From Hyparrhenia diplandra (lineage: Eukaryota; Streptophyta; Magnoliopsida; Poales; Poaceae), in assembly GCA_015847255.1 (NCBI GenBank), contig JADLZK010008411.1, forward strand, positions 62,001 to 126,000: DNA of 64,000 nt. Direction: 5' to 3'. Numbering within the stretch: the first letter of the stretch is position 1; every line of letters begins with the position of its first letter. The notes beneath the pieces were generated by a model that worked only from the letters and a program-made list of their open reading frames with translations, was not told the DNA's origin and did no database searches. Shown here piece after piece: positions 47,128 through 59,100 of the stretch. Position numbers and translations under genes: made by a program.

Positions 47128-48560
47128 ATGGATGACCGTGCGTGGATATACAATGGCTAGAGGAGTTTTGGAGATTATGACCCTGAATGGATTAGGAAGA
47201 GCTGTGCTTTCGCGGACAAAGCTTTTCGAATGCTCGAGGTGCGAGTAAGGTTTGGTGTCCATGCAAGAAATGTGGGAATAAAAAAAAGGCAAAGTAAGGA
47301 TGACTTGTCTAAACATCTTCCCATGTATGGATGGACGGAGGACTATAAGCGGTGGATCTTCCATGGTGAAACTAAGCGTATGAGAGACGAGGTGGTGAGG
47401 CAACGCATCGATGATCTTGCTTCTGATGCCGGGGTAGGAGACATGATAGATGACTTTCATGCCGGAAACTTTGGTGAAGGACATAGGGATGAGGGGGGAG
47501 GAGGAGCCGAAGAAACCGCAAAGGCCTATTATGCCATGTTGAGGCGGCACGTAAAACCCCTTCACGACTATGTGGAGGTCTCGACTAGATGCCATTTCAT
47601 GCCTTATGGACTTGAAGGACCGGTGCAAGATGAGTCGAGACGGCTTTGATGACATGTTGACGGTCTTTGGGGGCTTGCTTCCGCAAGGTCACGACCTGCC
47701 AAAGAACATGTACAAGTCACAGAAAGTCCTCAAGGTACTTATGATGCCATACACACTGTCCAAAGTGTAAATCCTCAAGGTTCATAGAGGTAGACTCTGG
47801 TGACGGTCACAAGAGGCAGCTTAAGATCCCGGTGAAAATCCTACGGTACCTTCCCTTTGTACCGAGGTTACAACGGATGTACATGACCGAGGAGTCTGCG
47901 AAACAGATGACATGGCACAAAGATGGGCGACGCTTCAATCCAGATAAGATGGTACACCCATCCGATGCCGAAGCATGGACCCATTTTGACAATATTTATC
48001 CTGACAAAGCTATGGAGGCTCGTAATGTGCGTGTTGCACTGGCAACAGATGGGTTCAATCCTTATGGAATGATGGCTGCCCCATACACTTGTTGGCCTAT
48101 ATTCGTTACCCCGCTCAATCTCTCCCCGGCGCCCGCTTTCAACAGAAGAACATCCTTTTGTCTTTGATAATTCTTGGCCACCTAGGAAATAAAATGGGTG
48201 TGTTCTTAGAGCCTGTGATTGATGAATTGATCAAAGCTTGGAATGAAGGGTTTTGGACGTATGACCGAGCTCTGAAGAGAAATTTCAGGATGTATGTGTG
48301 GTACTCCTTGCATGATTTCTTGGCGTATGGGATATTCTATGGCCGGTGTGTCCATGGCAAGTTCCCTTGCCCAAGATGCAAGGCGGCTATGAGGTTCACC
48401 CGGGTTGAAGAAGGGTGGCAAGTATTCTACGCTCGACAAGCATCGACGCTTCCTCCCTCTTGACCATGCATTCACGCTTAGACAAGAAGAACTTTACGAA
48501 AGGTCTCCAAGTTACGGACCCTCCGCCGAGAGATGATGACAAAGCTGCCGAGGTACGAGG
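47128..48560 (+). pseudogene. TNP2-like CACTA transposase, 5' half, broken
   Basis: The start (47128) gives MDDRAWIYNG and then a stop; a frameshift follows near 47240. Downstream pieces are clear TNP2: the transposase-associated N-domain (WCPC-type zinc knuckle region, then GWTEDYKRWIFHGE), then EESAKQMTWHKDGRRF, KAMEARNVRVALATDGFNP and MGVFLEPVIDELIKAW with HGKFPCPRCKA. Order matches PF13963 followed by PF02992. The coding ends abruptly near 48560 where subterminal repeats begin, so the C-terminal half is deleted. Confidence 0.8.
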
Positions 48561-48814
48561 CCGTAACGCCGTCTCGCTATCCTGCTCACGTAGGCCGTAA
48601 CGGGGGGATCCAGCCGTCCCCCGTTGATGTTGCCCCCCCTTTCACTCTTTCCGGTGAGCTGGGGGTGCTCACGGGAAAGGATATCCCGCGAGTATCAACC
48701 CCGCTCCCCGTGATGCCTATCCCGTGAGTAACCCACGGAAAGCCTTTCCCGTGGGAATAGGGGCTTCCCGTGAGTATCCCACTCACGGGAAAGGCGACTT
48801 TAATCCCGGTAGTG

Positions 48815-49620
48815 TGTAGTGATTCTCGAAGGAGGCCGCAAGATGGCTACAAAGATCAACATATGCGGGACCTCGTTGAAGGCAAGTGGATACTTTGGTG
48901 CTACCAGATATGGCCAAGAGGGTTTTAGGCCTCCATATGTGGATGACTTCATAGCTCGGGTGAGGCATCTAGCCGATCCGACATAACGCATGTGGAGTGG
49001 AAAAGGTGGCGATGGGTTATCAAGAACCACCCTCCTAGTTGGGGCAACCAAACATAGATATTGCTCCTCGAGGACTTCTACAAGTTCTACAAGACGTTTA
49101 ATCCTCTATCAACAAATGAGCTTTTTAACGAGATCACCGGTGACCGCTATGCGAGGTGGCATGTCGAGATTGCCCGCGACGATGATTTTTATCGGCAAAG
49201 GTATTTGGAGTGGTTGGGAAGACCGCTGTCCTCACGACCATATCCGTAGAGGGACTACTTTGAGAATACATATCTTGATGAAGAAAATCTGAATATTTTT
49301 CATTATACTAGTGAGCACCGCTTTCTTGGTGTGTTTTTTTTGCGCTATTTTGTTGTGCACGGACCCGAAGAGGCACCGTGTGTTTAATTCTCGCATGTGC
49401 TTAATTCTATCTTTTTGCCCGAACAATAATTATAATTATAATTTATTTCTTGTATTTCCTAAATAATACGTACTTAATTACTAACACTTTTTAAAATCGT
49501 TTAGTTTACACCGGAGTTGGAAGAACTAGATTTGATCATAGAATATTATTTTGATGCTTCCCCGGCTATACTTCTTAACGAATCGTTGGAGATCGCAATC
49601 AAATCTGATCTGTAAGTGAA
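48815..49620 (+). pseudogene. Unrecognised coding-like fragments next to the CACTA end
   Basis: A frame at 49061-49249 (LLEDFYKFYKTFNPLSTNEL, then YARWHVEIARDDDFYRQRY) continues weakly upstream (from about 48890). An exon-like block at 49502-49611 (ELEELDLIIEYYFDASPAIL) is followed by the donor GTAAGT. The protein is not known to me. It may be the second gene of the host CACTA or a captured host gene. Confidence 0.35.
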
Positions 49621-51924
49621 CTCTTATGCATGTATCCATTCTTTTTGTTTGACCGAGTGTAGTCCGTGCTTTGCAACAAAGTAGCAGATTGATAGTGTTT
49701 CATTTCGTGGATCGGGAGTTGCTCACCGTGTATGCCGATAGGAGGTCAAGACGAAGTTAAGTGGATGATGGATGGAAGAACACTTGGTGTTAAGGTAAGA
49801 TGCCAACTCCTAAGTTCTTTGATTGGGATTTTGTTTTCTGAAAGATATATCTTGTTGTTCAGCCATTTGAAATAGGTCAGGAAAGTGCTATTCTTTAAAT
49901 GATAGATGCCCTTGCACAACTCTTTTATTGGAAACTAGGGGTTCCAAACAGGAGAGGAGTGAGAGAAGATGTTGTTGTTATGGTTTTGATCGTGCATATG
50001 AAGGGGAGAGAGAGCCCCTCCAAGCCCATGGTACTCTATATTTATAAGGAATGGAGATTTACATGCGACCCCTTGGTGGAAGTCGCTTTTACAATTTACT
50101 CTCAATAGCTCTACTTGGGCCTCTTCTAGTGCGCTTGGCCCATAGGCAAATGCCAAGTCCCAATAGTAGCCCCCCATCTACTAGGTTATGGCACATGACC
50201 TAGTAGATGTTTACGCTAGAAGAGGCTAATAGATCCCGGACCTTGGTTGTGAAGGGTTGCCCTTCACATCCACACATGCATGCATGCCTCACTAAAAACT
50301 CCATCCCAAAAACCCAAAGTGGGAAAAAGGCACCGGAGAAAAGAACACATGCACAACTTTTATCTTCCATATGTTCTAAGTCTTCAAGCTTCCAGCTCCA
50401 AGTGCCTTCGGCTTTTGGATGACGCCATCGCCAATTTTGAAACCTCCTCCTACTCGACACGTAGGTCTTTCGCGATCTTCTCCAGCCTTTTTTCGGGAGG
50501 AAGCCTCTCCATCTCCCCTTGGAACAGAGGTCTTCTCCAACTCTTCTTCGTGGATTTTCTCCAACTCTTCCATGCCAGAGATCTTCTTTCGTGGAGATCT
50601 TCTTGGGCGGAGATCTTCTTGAACTTTTTCGCCACGAGCACCGGCAAAATCCTTCACGCTTCGGTGTACTCCTCTAGCCCCCTTGGCCGGAGCTTGTGAG
50701 TGAATCCTCGCCCACGCTTGGAGTAGTCGATGTGGTTGTGGTAGTGGAAGTAGATGTCGAAGTCGGTTGTTGGTGAGCCCATCTTGTTGGAGTGTTGGGA
50801 CTACGTGCCATGGAAGGGCGAGGCGCGCCCGTAATCAACTACCGGGTCAACTAATTTTCTCAGGTGATCCAAAGTTGTTTATTGTGACTCATTTATTGGG
50901 CATCGTTGAGATTGATGTTTTTTTCCACTCCAATACCAGATTAGGAGTTCCTAAACTCATGTTTATTGGGACTTATTTATTGGGCATCGTTGGAGATGCT
51001 CTAAAGACGATGAGTTTTGGCCGGGCCCGCAATGTTTGGGTATAGAAGCGGGTAGAATTCTAGGTGAATAAAGAACATTATAGGCCAAGGAATTAAATAG
51101 CAAAAATGCAAACAAATCTTATATCTTACGGGATGGCCCACCTATCGAGAAAGCAAGGATGCCTAATGTCCCTTGGATCGAGATCTTAAATTAGATCTAA
51201 CTGCTAAAACATAGGGTAGGTATGAATTCTTAGGTAACGTATATTTTTCAATTTCTTCGCTCTTTTATAGTAAATAGAGTCCCCCAGCCCAAAGTCGCAT
51301 GTCGGGTGGCTGAGAATGGAGCTCCTAGGCGACGCCGGGCTGTTGTCGCCGCAGTACCGCCAGGGGAGGGCCGATGGTTGGATCCCGCCGGTGGCGATCT
51401 AATAACTCCACTAATACTAACTCAAAATTTGTTAGCTGAAACGATCAAACGGAGGATTCAAACACAGTGGCGGAGCTAGCTGTTGAGCACTGGGGCACAA
51501 AAAAAAAAATTTATATACAACTCTGTAAACCATTTATAATTTTATATACAAATAGGTTTTTCTTAATACAAATAGGGGTTTTTTTTTTTTTTTAACATCC
51601 TGTGGGTCTGATGTGCGGGCCACAGGGGTCGGTGGACCCCCCTCACCCCAATCAAACATGACTCAACTAATACAGTATATTGGTTGATAGCCCCACTAAT
51701 AAAAACATCATTAGATTTGTTAATTTCATATACCCGATTCCGTCTGCATGCATATATGCTGAATCATATGGTTCTGGACTTCAGCATCATTCCATCGGCG
51801 TGTGTGCTATTGAATCACATGGCATCGAAACATGCATTATAACCCGTAAATGTGCATGTATGTTACATCACGCACATGATCAACAAATAAGTTTGATGCC
51901 ATAATCACATCATGTTTTATGCCC
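49621..51924. other. Intergenic, TE-like, no gene supported
   Basis: 50,340-50,700 has repeated 'ttctccaactcttc' and 'gagatcttctt' phrases in a pyrimidine-rich block. The pair 'tttattgtgactcatttatt' and 'tttattgggacttatttatt' (about 50878 and 50961), each followed by 'gggcatcgttg', shows a partial duplication. No domain found. Confidence 0.35.
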
Positions 51925-51933
51925 TATATAAAT
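51925..51933 (+). promoter_or_regulatory. TATA box of the P450 gene
   Basis: 'TATATAAAT' lies 84 bases upstream of the ATG, compatible with a transcription start near 51957. Confidence 0.6.
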
Positions 51934-52016
51934 ACTCTAAGTCTCTATATTCCAACACACGGTTTATTGTAGCTCCTCGAGCGAGATCGCTTAGCTCTTG
52001 CATTTCCCTGGACGAA

Positions 52017-53697
52017 ATGGACACCTGGATCGTCCCGTTTGTAGCCTTCCTCGTGCTTGCGCCCATTGTCAAGCTCATCAGGAGCTACATCACATCATCA
52101 CGCACGAAGCCATCATCAGCGCTTCGTCTGCCACCAGGGCCATGGCAGCTGCCGCCCTCGGCAGCCTGCACCATCTCCCTCCTGTCGCGCTTTCGCGACC
52201 TGCCTCACCGGGCGCTGCGCGAGATGTCCGGCACCTACGGGCCCTTCATGATGCTCCGGTTCGGCTCCGTGCCCACGCTGGTGGTCTCCTCCGCCGAGGC
52301 TGCCAGGGAGGTGATGAGGACCCACGACCTCGCCTTCTGCGACCGCTACCTGAGCGTCACCTTCGACATCATCACCTGCGGCGGCAACGACATCATCTGC
52401 TCCCCTACAACGAGCGCTGGCGCGAGCTCCGCAAGGTGTGCGTGCTCGAGCTCTTCAGCCAGCGACGGGTGCTCTCATTCCGGCTCGTCCGGGAAGCCGA
52501 GGTGGCGCGCCTGGTCCGCTCCGTCTCCGACGAGTGCTGCGGCGGCGGCGGCGAGCAGCCTGTCGTCAACCTCAGCGAAGGGATCTGCCGCATGATCAAT
52601 GACATCGTCGCGCGCACGGTCATCGGCGACCGGTGCAAGTACCAGGATGAGTACTTGCACGAGCTGGATCAGGTAGTGCGGCTGAACGGTGGGTTTAACC
52701 TGGCGGACTTGTACCCATCCTCGCGGCTGGTACGCCGGTTCAGCACGGCCGCCAGGGACATGGCAAGGTGCCAGAGGAACCTGTACCGTATCATCCAGAG
52801 GATTATCCAGGAGCGCGCAGTCGTCATGCAGGAAACTACTGAGCGAGAGGAAGACGACGACCTTCTCGGTGTCCTCTTGAGGCTGCAGGCGGGAGGTGGC
52901 CTGCGGTTTGCACTCACCAACGAGATAGTTAGCACCATCATTTTCGTAAGATCCTCCGCGCCTATTGTTATCTAACATAAACATATATAATGAACACGAC
53001 TCTCTTCCAAAGCATATAATACTTTGCTTTCAATCTTGTAATTTGTTTCTAATTTGATCTTGTATGTATTGCAGGATATTTTCTCTGCTGGGAGTGAGAC
53101 ATCATCTACAGTACTTGTATGGGCAATGTCGGAGCTTGTTAAGAATCCTCAGGTCATGCATAAGGCCCGGTCAGAGGTGAGGGAGACCTTCAGAGGGCAA
53201 GACAAGGTAACTGAAAGTGATCTAGTCAAGTTAAGATATCTACCGCTAGTGATCAAGGAGACTATGCGGCTGCATGCTCCAGTACCATTCTTGATCCCTA
53301 GAGAATGCCGTGTGACATGTCAGGTTATGGGTTATGACGTGCCAAAAGGAACCAAGGTGTTTGTCAATGTTTGGGCAATATCAAGAGACAACAAGTTTTG
53401 GGGTGATGGCGAGGTGTTCCGGCCAGAAAGATTTGAAAGTAGCGCTGTCGATTTTAGGGGTACTGATTTTCAGTTCACACCTTTTGAGCAGGCAGGAGAA
53501 TATGCCCCGGCATCACGCTCGGACTAGCCAACATGGAGCTAGCGCTCGCTAACCTTCTCTACCATTTTGATTGGGATCTACCTGATGGCGTCGGGTTGGA
53601 AGAAACTGATATGACAGAGGCCTTCGGTATAACGTTAAGAAAGAAGTCTATGCTCTGGCTTAAGGCCAAACCTTACAATAATTGTATATCAAATTAA
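52017..53697 (+). pseudogene. Cytochrome P450, CYP71-clan, frameshifted
   Basis: Two exons, 52017-52946 and 53075-53697, GT-AG, with the single intron at the position usual for A-type plant P450s. An N-terminal membrane anchor (VPFVAFLVLAPIVKLI) is followed by the hinge LPPGPWQLP. Exon 2 has the I-helix oxygen-binding motif AGSETSS, K-helix ETMR, PERF region FRPERF and the heme-loop start FTPF. Such enzymes hydroxylate specialised metabolites at the ER; the substrate is unknown. Breaks: a compensating pair of 1-base indels near 52153 and 52180, a 1-base loss near 52401, and a 1-base loss at 53486 inside the heme-binding loop that removes the cysteine ligand from the frame. Sequence outside the breaks is well conserved to the expected C-terminus, so this is either a very young pseudogene or contains sequence errors. 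Confidence 0.87.
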
Positions 53698-54539
53698 TAA
53701 GGTGATCAATGATACAAACTATGTCGCCATTGCTACTTAATTAATTTGTACCCACAAAAAGTACATGATTGTAACTACAATAATATCAATCTATACTACA
53801 AGACAATAAATACATGCAGAGCTTGGTCTTATGGTTATGTCATATTCTACTCCTACTTACGATTGGTCAACTGCAAATGGAAAATGGCCTATTTTTACCA
53901 TTAAATTTGGTTGTGGATGAAAATGTTTCAAGCATCAAAATGTCTATGTTAATGTTGTAAATGACACAACTAGGTTTCAGTGCGCTCATATTATTGCAAG
54001 CTTGGCAATGTGCCAACGAATGGGAAAGGTCATTAGTGACGCATAAAAGACGGTTATTAGTGAGGAATGCATCGACCCCTCCGCTTCTAGAACTCATGAG
54101 GAGAGTGTGGAGGTGTCCGAGTTTTAGCCATCCGACGTCACAACTTGCTCGAATCTTTTTCAAATTTTTACCACAGCCTCCCTCATGAGATGACAAGACA
54201 CCTCGCAAAGTTTCGTGATTTTTAAACTTCGTTTGGATTTTATAGAATTTAAAAACACTTTTTCCCACATGTAACTCGCCATGTTCCGACACAAAAATGT
54301 TCGCAATTTCGCGAAGTTCCCGGATTGAGACTAAACATACGCCAAACATCATGAATAATAATTTTTGAATGACCAAATTCCATTATTTCATGTACCTGCA
54401 GTTCAAATTTGGAGTGGCCCTTAAAATGCAAGAAAAAGAAATAATTCATGAAATATAGCAAAACAACTTGAAATTATCCCAAATTCTGAATATGAGATGT
54501 AATTATCGTACCAAGTCCACACAAAAAATATGGGACGAA
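53698..54539. other. P450 3' flank passing into CACTA-like subterminal DNA
   Basis: The first 150 bases are 3' UTR. From about 53,960 the sequence resembles the AT-rich outer arm of the following CACTA element, but I could not find a CACTA terminus, so the left boundary is open. Confidence 0.4.
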
Positions 54540-55209
54540 AAAAAAAAAAAATGCATAATTTGCCGAGTGCCTAGGACGCGTGGCACTCGGCAAAGACTAT
54601 TTTTTTAAAAATAAAAATGACACCTTTGCCGAGTGCCTCATTTTCCGGCACTTTCGGCAAAGGCGGCGGATAAATATCTTGCTTGCCTCCCTCTTCCCAT
54701 TCATTTCCGCGCCCGCCCGAGCCCGCCCGCCGGCGCGCCGCCACCCCGCCCCGCCGGGGACTCGCGCGGATCCGGCCGCCCGCCGGACCCGACCGCGCCC
54801 GCCCCGGCCCCCGCCCCGCCCATCCCGGGGTCCCCCCCGCCACGGCTGACCGGCGGCGCCGGGCTCCAAGAGCCCCGGGGGGCTCCGGCGAAGCGCCGCC
54901 GGGGGCGCCGCCCCGCCCGCCCCCGGCCCCGCGGGCGCCCCCGGCCCCCGCCCGGGCCCCGCCTGTTCTTCCCGGCAGAGGGAGAAAGGGGAGGTGAGGA
55001 GGAAGAGGGAGGAAGGGGAAGGTGAGGAGGAAGAGGAAGGAAGGGAAGAAGAGGAAGAAGAGGAAGGAGAGGAGGAAGAAGAGGAAGGAGAGGAGGAAGA
55101 AGGAGGAGGAAGAAGAAGAGGAAGGGGGGAGGAGGAAGAAGAGGAAGGAGAGGAGGAAGAAGGTGATCGACGCCGGCCGTCGTTTCTTCGTGTTGCCCTG
55201 GTCAAGGTA

Positions 55210-55420
55210 AGCCCTATCCTTCTAGTAGTGTTAGTTGTAGGGTTAGTAGTAGTAGTTAGTAAATAGTTGTAGGGTTAGTAGTGTTAGTTGTAGGGTTAGT
55301 AGTAGTAGTTAGTAAATAGTTAGTAAATAGTTGTAGGGTTAGTAGTTGTAGGGTTAGTATTAGTAGTGTTAGTAGTTGTTAGTAATAGTTGTAGGGTTAG
55401 TAGTAATTGTTATGGTAATA
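55210..55420. repeat. Minisatellite 'gttagtagtagttagtaaat'
   Basis: Irregular copies of 'gttgtagggttagtag' mixed with 'tagttagtaaatagt' for about 200 bases inside the CACTA leader, probably a leader intron since 'aaggtaag' precedes it at 55,205. Confidence 0.75.
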
Positions 55421-55565
55421 CTTGAATACTTTCATCCGCATGGTTTCGAGAAGTAAAGTGAATGGCTCTTGTTGATATATTGGTGGTTGGTGGCCTTCGT
55501 GCCCATATTTGGTATATGCATGCGGTTGTTGGCCTTTCGTGCCATGTTTTTGTAGGTTTTGGGAA

Positions 55566-56083
55566 CCTCCCCGTGCAGGGGAGGTGCTGCCGAAATTTTG
55601 AGTCGACACTAACTATTTTTTGCCCTTGTTTTGTAGGAGGAGGACCGTGGGAGGGACTCGGCGACCCCGATCGTCCTCGTGGGCGGCGCGTGTCTTGCCG
55701 CACCGCGTCTCCACCAACACCGTAGGTATTAATCACCTCCCGCCCCGCCCTTATAGTTGTCTTACATAGCGACCCGCTTAGGCATCTCCGTCCGAAAGAG
55801 ATACAGCGTGGGTATGCGATCCGCGGCATATCTCGCGACCAGATGAATTTTTCGGATTGTCCACGTTTTGGACAGCCCGTGGATGCGTAGATGGGTTAGC
55901 ATCCATGCTCAGTCCCGCCCGAGCCGGATTTTTGGCGCCACCTCCCCGTTGTTCTCCGGATACACACTCTCCCCGCCAGACGTGTATCGGGAGAACAATG
56001 GGAGGTGCCGCCGAAATTCCGGCTCGGACGGAGCCGAAAGCATGGATGCTAACCTTGTCTCACGCATCCTCGGGTGGGATTAG
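55566..56083 (+). other. Two-hairpin leader structure of the second TNP2 gene
   Basis: A perfect hairpin (CCTCCCC 55566-55572, GGGGAGG 55578-55584) is followed 283 bases later by a long near-palindrome, 55868-56083. Arm pairs include 'ggttagcatccatgct' opposite 'agcatggatgctaacc', 'cccgagccgga' opposite 'tccggctcgg', and 'cctccccgttgttctccgga' opposite 'tcgggagaacaatgggagg'. It ends 88 bases before the TNP2 ATG at 56172. Confidence 0.7.
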
Positions 56084-56171
56084 GACCTATCCCTCACCTA
56101 TTAGATGGTAGGAACGCCGTAGATGCAATTGCTGGTTATATGGCTCGCCGACATGGGCGTATGACGAGAGG

Positions 56172-59100
56172 ATGGATAACCGTGAGTAGATGTACACGGG
56201 CTTCGCAAGTAAGAGCCTTGAATGGGTTAGGGGGACCGATGCTTTCCTCGAGCATGCATTTGGCCCACCGCTAAAGGGTCTATTCGATGCCGCGGTCCCT
56301 ACAAAGAAATGTAAGAACAAGAAAAAGAAACGAAAGGTTGAAATGGGCAAACATATTTACAACAACGGATTCGCCCTGCACTATAGCCGCCGGATCTTCC
56401 ACGGTGAAGTCGATCGTATTAGAGAGGACGTGGTGAGGCCCTCCTCGAGGAGTATGATGCGTATGCCGGGATGGCGCATATGATGGCGCACTTTCACGAT
56501 GCACGGTTCAATGGAGGATTGGAGGAGGAACCCGAGGAAACCGCAAAGGCGTTCTACGAGATGATGGAGGCGCACAGCAGCCCCTTCACGAGAAGACAAT
56601 GGTTACGGTTGGATGCCATTTCACGCCTTATAGCGTTGAAGTCGCAATTGAGCATTAGTCGAGACGGCCGACACCCCCGTTGTCGCTATTGGCAACCGCC
56701 TGCAGGGTCACGCCCCGCCGAAGAACACGCATGACGAAGTCACGTAGACTCCTTCGTGGACTCAAGATGCCGTATGAGTCGCACCATGCTTGTCCAAAGG
56801 GGTGCGCCCTATTTAGGGGAGACTCAAGGAAGCAACGCACCGGTCCAAAGTGCAAAGCCTCTAGGTTTGTGGAGGTAGAATGTAGTGATGGCGTGGAAGA
56901 AACAGCCCAAGATCCCCGAGATGGTCCTACGACACCTTCCTTTCGCATCGAGGCTCCAATGGTGTACACATGACGAGGAGTCCGCTAAACAAATGACATG
57001 GCACAAGAAGGGCAAAAGATACGCCCCGAGAAGTTGGTACACCCATCGGATGGTGATGCATGGAAGCACTTCGATAATATGTATCCCGAAAAAGCTATGG
57101 AGGCTCGAAATGTACGCCAGAAGCGCTCGCAATGATGGGTTCAACCCGCACGGAATGTTGGCGCCCCGCACACTTGTTGGCCCGCTGCGTGATCCCTCTC
57201 AATCTTCCCCGGTGTCATATTTGAGCTCAAGCACCTGTTTGACGCCGATAATACCCCGCACCCGGCAACAATATGGGTGTGTTCATGCAGCCAATGTGGG
57301 ATGAATTGCAAGATGTTTGGCAAAATGGGGTACCGACGCATTTAACCGAGCTACAAAGACTTAACTTTACAATGCATGTGTGGTACCTATATTCAATGCA
57401 TGACTTCCCGGCTTATGGCATATTCAGCGCATGGTGTGTTCATGGGAGGTTCCCTTGCCCAACATGCAAGGCGCCTGTGATGTTCACCGGCCGCAAAAGG
57501 GTGGCAAGTATTCTTCGTTTGACAAACATCGCCAATTCCCCGCCCGAGAACCATGAATTCGAGACTAGACAAAAAGCACTTCACTAAAGGTGTTGAAGTC
57601 ACCGACCCCATCCCAAAGTTTATGACCGTGAAGAGGTCCTTGCCGAGCTAGTTGGTCTCAAAATCGATGAAAAGAAATGTTGTTTTGTTGATATGGTACC
57701 ACACACATGTGGACTTATATATCGGGCTTGACTAATCTCCCTACTTCAAGGATCTTCTTCTTCCACACAACATCGATGTAATGCAACACGTAAAAGAATA
57801 TCTCCGAGGCACTCTTCGCAACAACCATGGACCTTAAGAAGTCAAAGGACAACATTAAGGCTAGACTTGACATAGAGATGATGTGCGATAGACCAAAGCT
57901 AGTGATAGAGACCCCTAGCCCCGGGAAGAGATGGAAAAAGGGCCCGACCGACTACATCATCAAAAGGGCCGATAGGAAGGAAGTACCACAAAGGATGAAG
58001 ACGTTATCGTTCCCCGATGGGTATGCGGCGAATCCGAGTAGGGGAGTGAACTTGCACTATGAAAGTCTTAGGGATGAAGAGTCATGACTTCCATATATGG
58101 ATTGAGCGGATCCTTCCCGCGATGACTCTGGGATACCTCTCCGAGCCGCTGTGGCGTGTCCCGGCAGAGTTGAGCTTTTTCTTCCGCCCGCCTTTGTGTT
58201 AAGGAGTTATCTCGGGATGCGATTGTCGATCCGAGCGTGCCGCACCCGTGTTGATCCGCAAGTTGAGATGATATTTCCACCGGCTTCTTCCCTCGTCGCA
58301 GCAAAGACCGATTTTGCACCTTCCCGCCGAGGCACGTTGGGGGGGGCCCGTGCGGGCCCGTTGGTGCTATCCAATCGAGAGGGCTCAAGGTACTTCGGAG
58401 AAAATGCAGAATAAAGCCAAAATTGTGCCCCTTCCGTGGCGAGGCATACATTCTAGAGGAGGTGTCGACCTTCACACAGCGCATTTATACCGAGAAACTT
58501 CCCAAATGGCCCACAATCCTACCCCTCGTTACAACGCCGATGAGAGTTCATCGAACCTCAGCTTTTCGTGAGGGCAAGTCGGAAGAGGAAGCGCAGCCTA
58601 CCCACAAGCACTTGTCCTTTGATGAGTGGCGACTATCATGCTCTATGTGTTGTTGAACCTTGACTAAACCGCCCTTATCGCCAGAAGTTCTCAATGAGCT
58701 TGTTCCATACGCCGTCACTATCCTCCACCTATCGATCCGACCCACTTGCCTTGTTTTTTTCATGGAATTTATTGGTCAACACCGAGAGGGAATGGGGCTC
58801 CTACCATGCAACAAGAAGACAATCTTCTAAAAAATGGGCAGCCCGATTTTATTTCCCCCGGTTCGCTCCAAAGGTACCATCCAACTAACCTCGTTCCGAC
58901 TTTGATATTCCACTTTGGTCCTAGTAACATATAATGTAACGATCTACGTGGCCTCACCTTGCAGTGCCCGCACATGCCGAAATGTGCGAAGATTTAAAAC
59001 AGGTGGGCAATGGCTTCCCCCGTAGGGTCAACTCGCTCACCATTTATGATGTGAATGGCTATCGCCGCGACGAGAAGCTACGAGGAGAATCGCCCAACCG

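Larger units (their letters stand above)
44386..48814 (+). mobile_element. CACTA (En/Spm-type) transposon, internally deleted
   Basis: The left end CACTATCGGAATTTG and the complement of the right end, CACTACCGGGATTAAAG, match. Flanking triplets are 'ggt' and 'tgt' (one mismatch). The subterminal motif 'tttcccgtgag' and its complement occur about a dozen times at 44400-44720, again at 45530-45800, and at 48650-48800. It carries a broken TNP2 gene whose C-terminal half is deleted, directly abutting the right subterminal repeats. Confidence 0.8.

Noticed and set aside
54597..55266. Serine-rich and poly-glutamate open frames
   Set aside because: They are translations of a purine-rich simple repeat in the CACTA leader.
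55868..56083. Identity of the CACTA hairpin with MIR820
   Set aside because: A short resemblance ('cgtggatg') in one arm is not enough; the other element lacks it. Kept only as an analogy to be tested.
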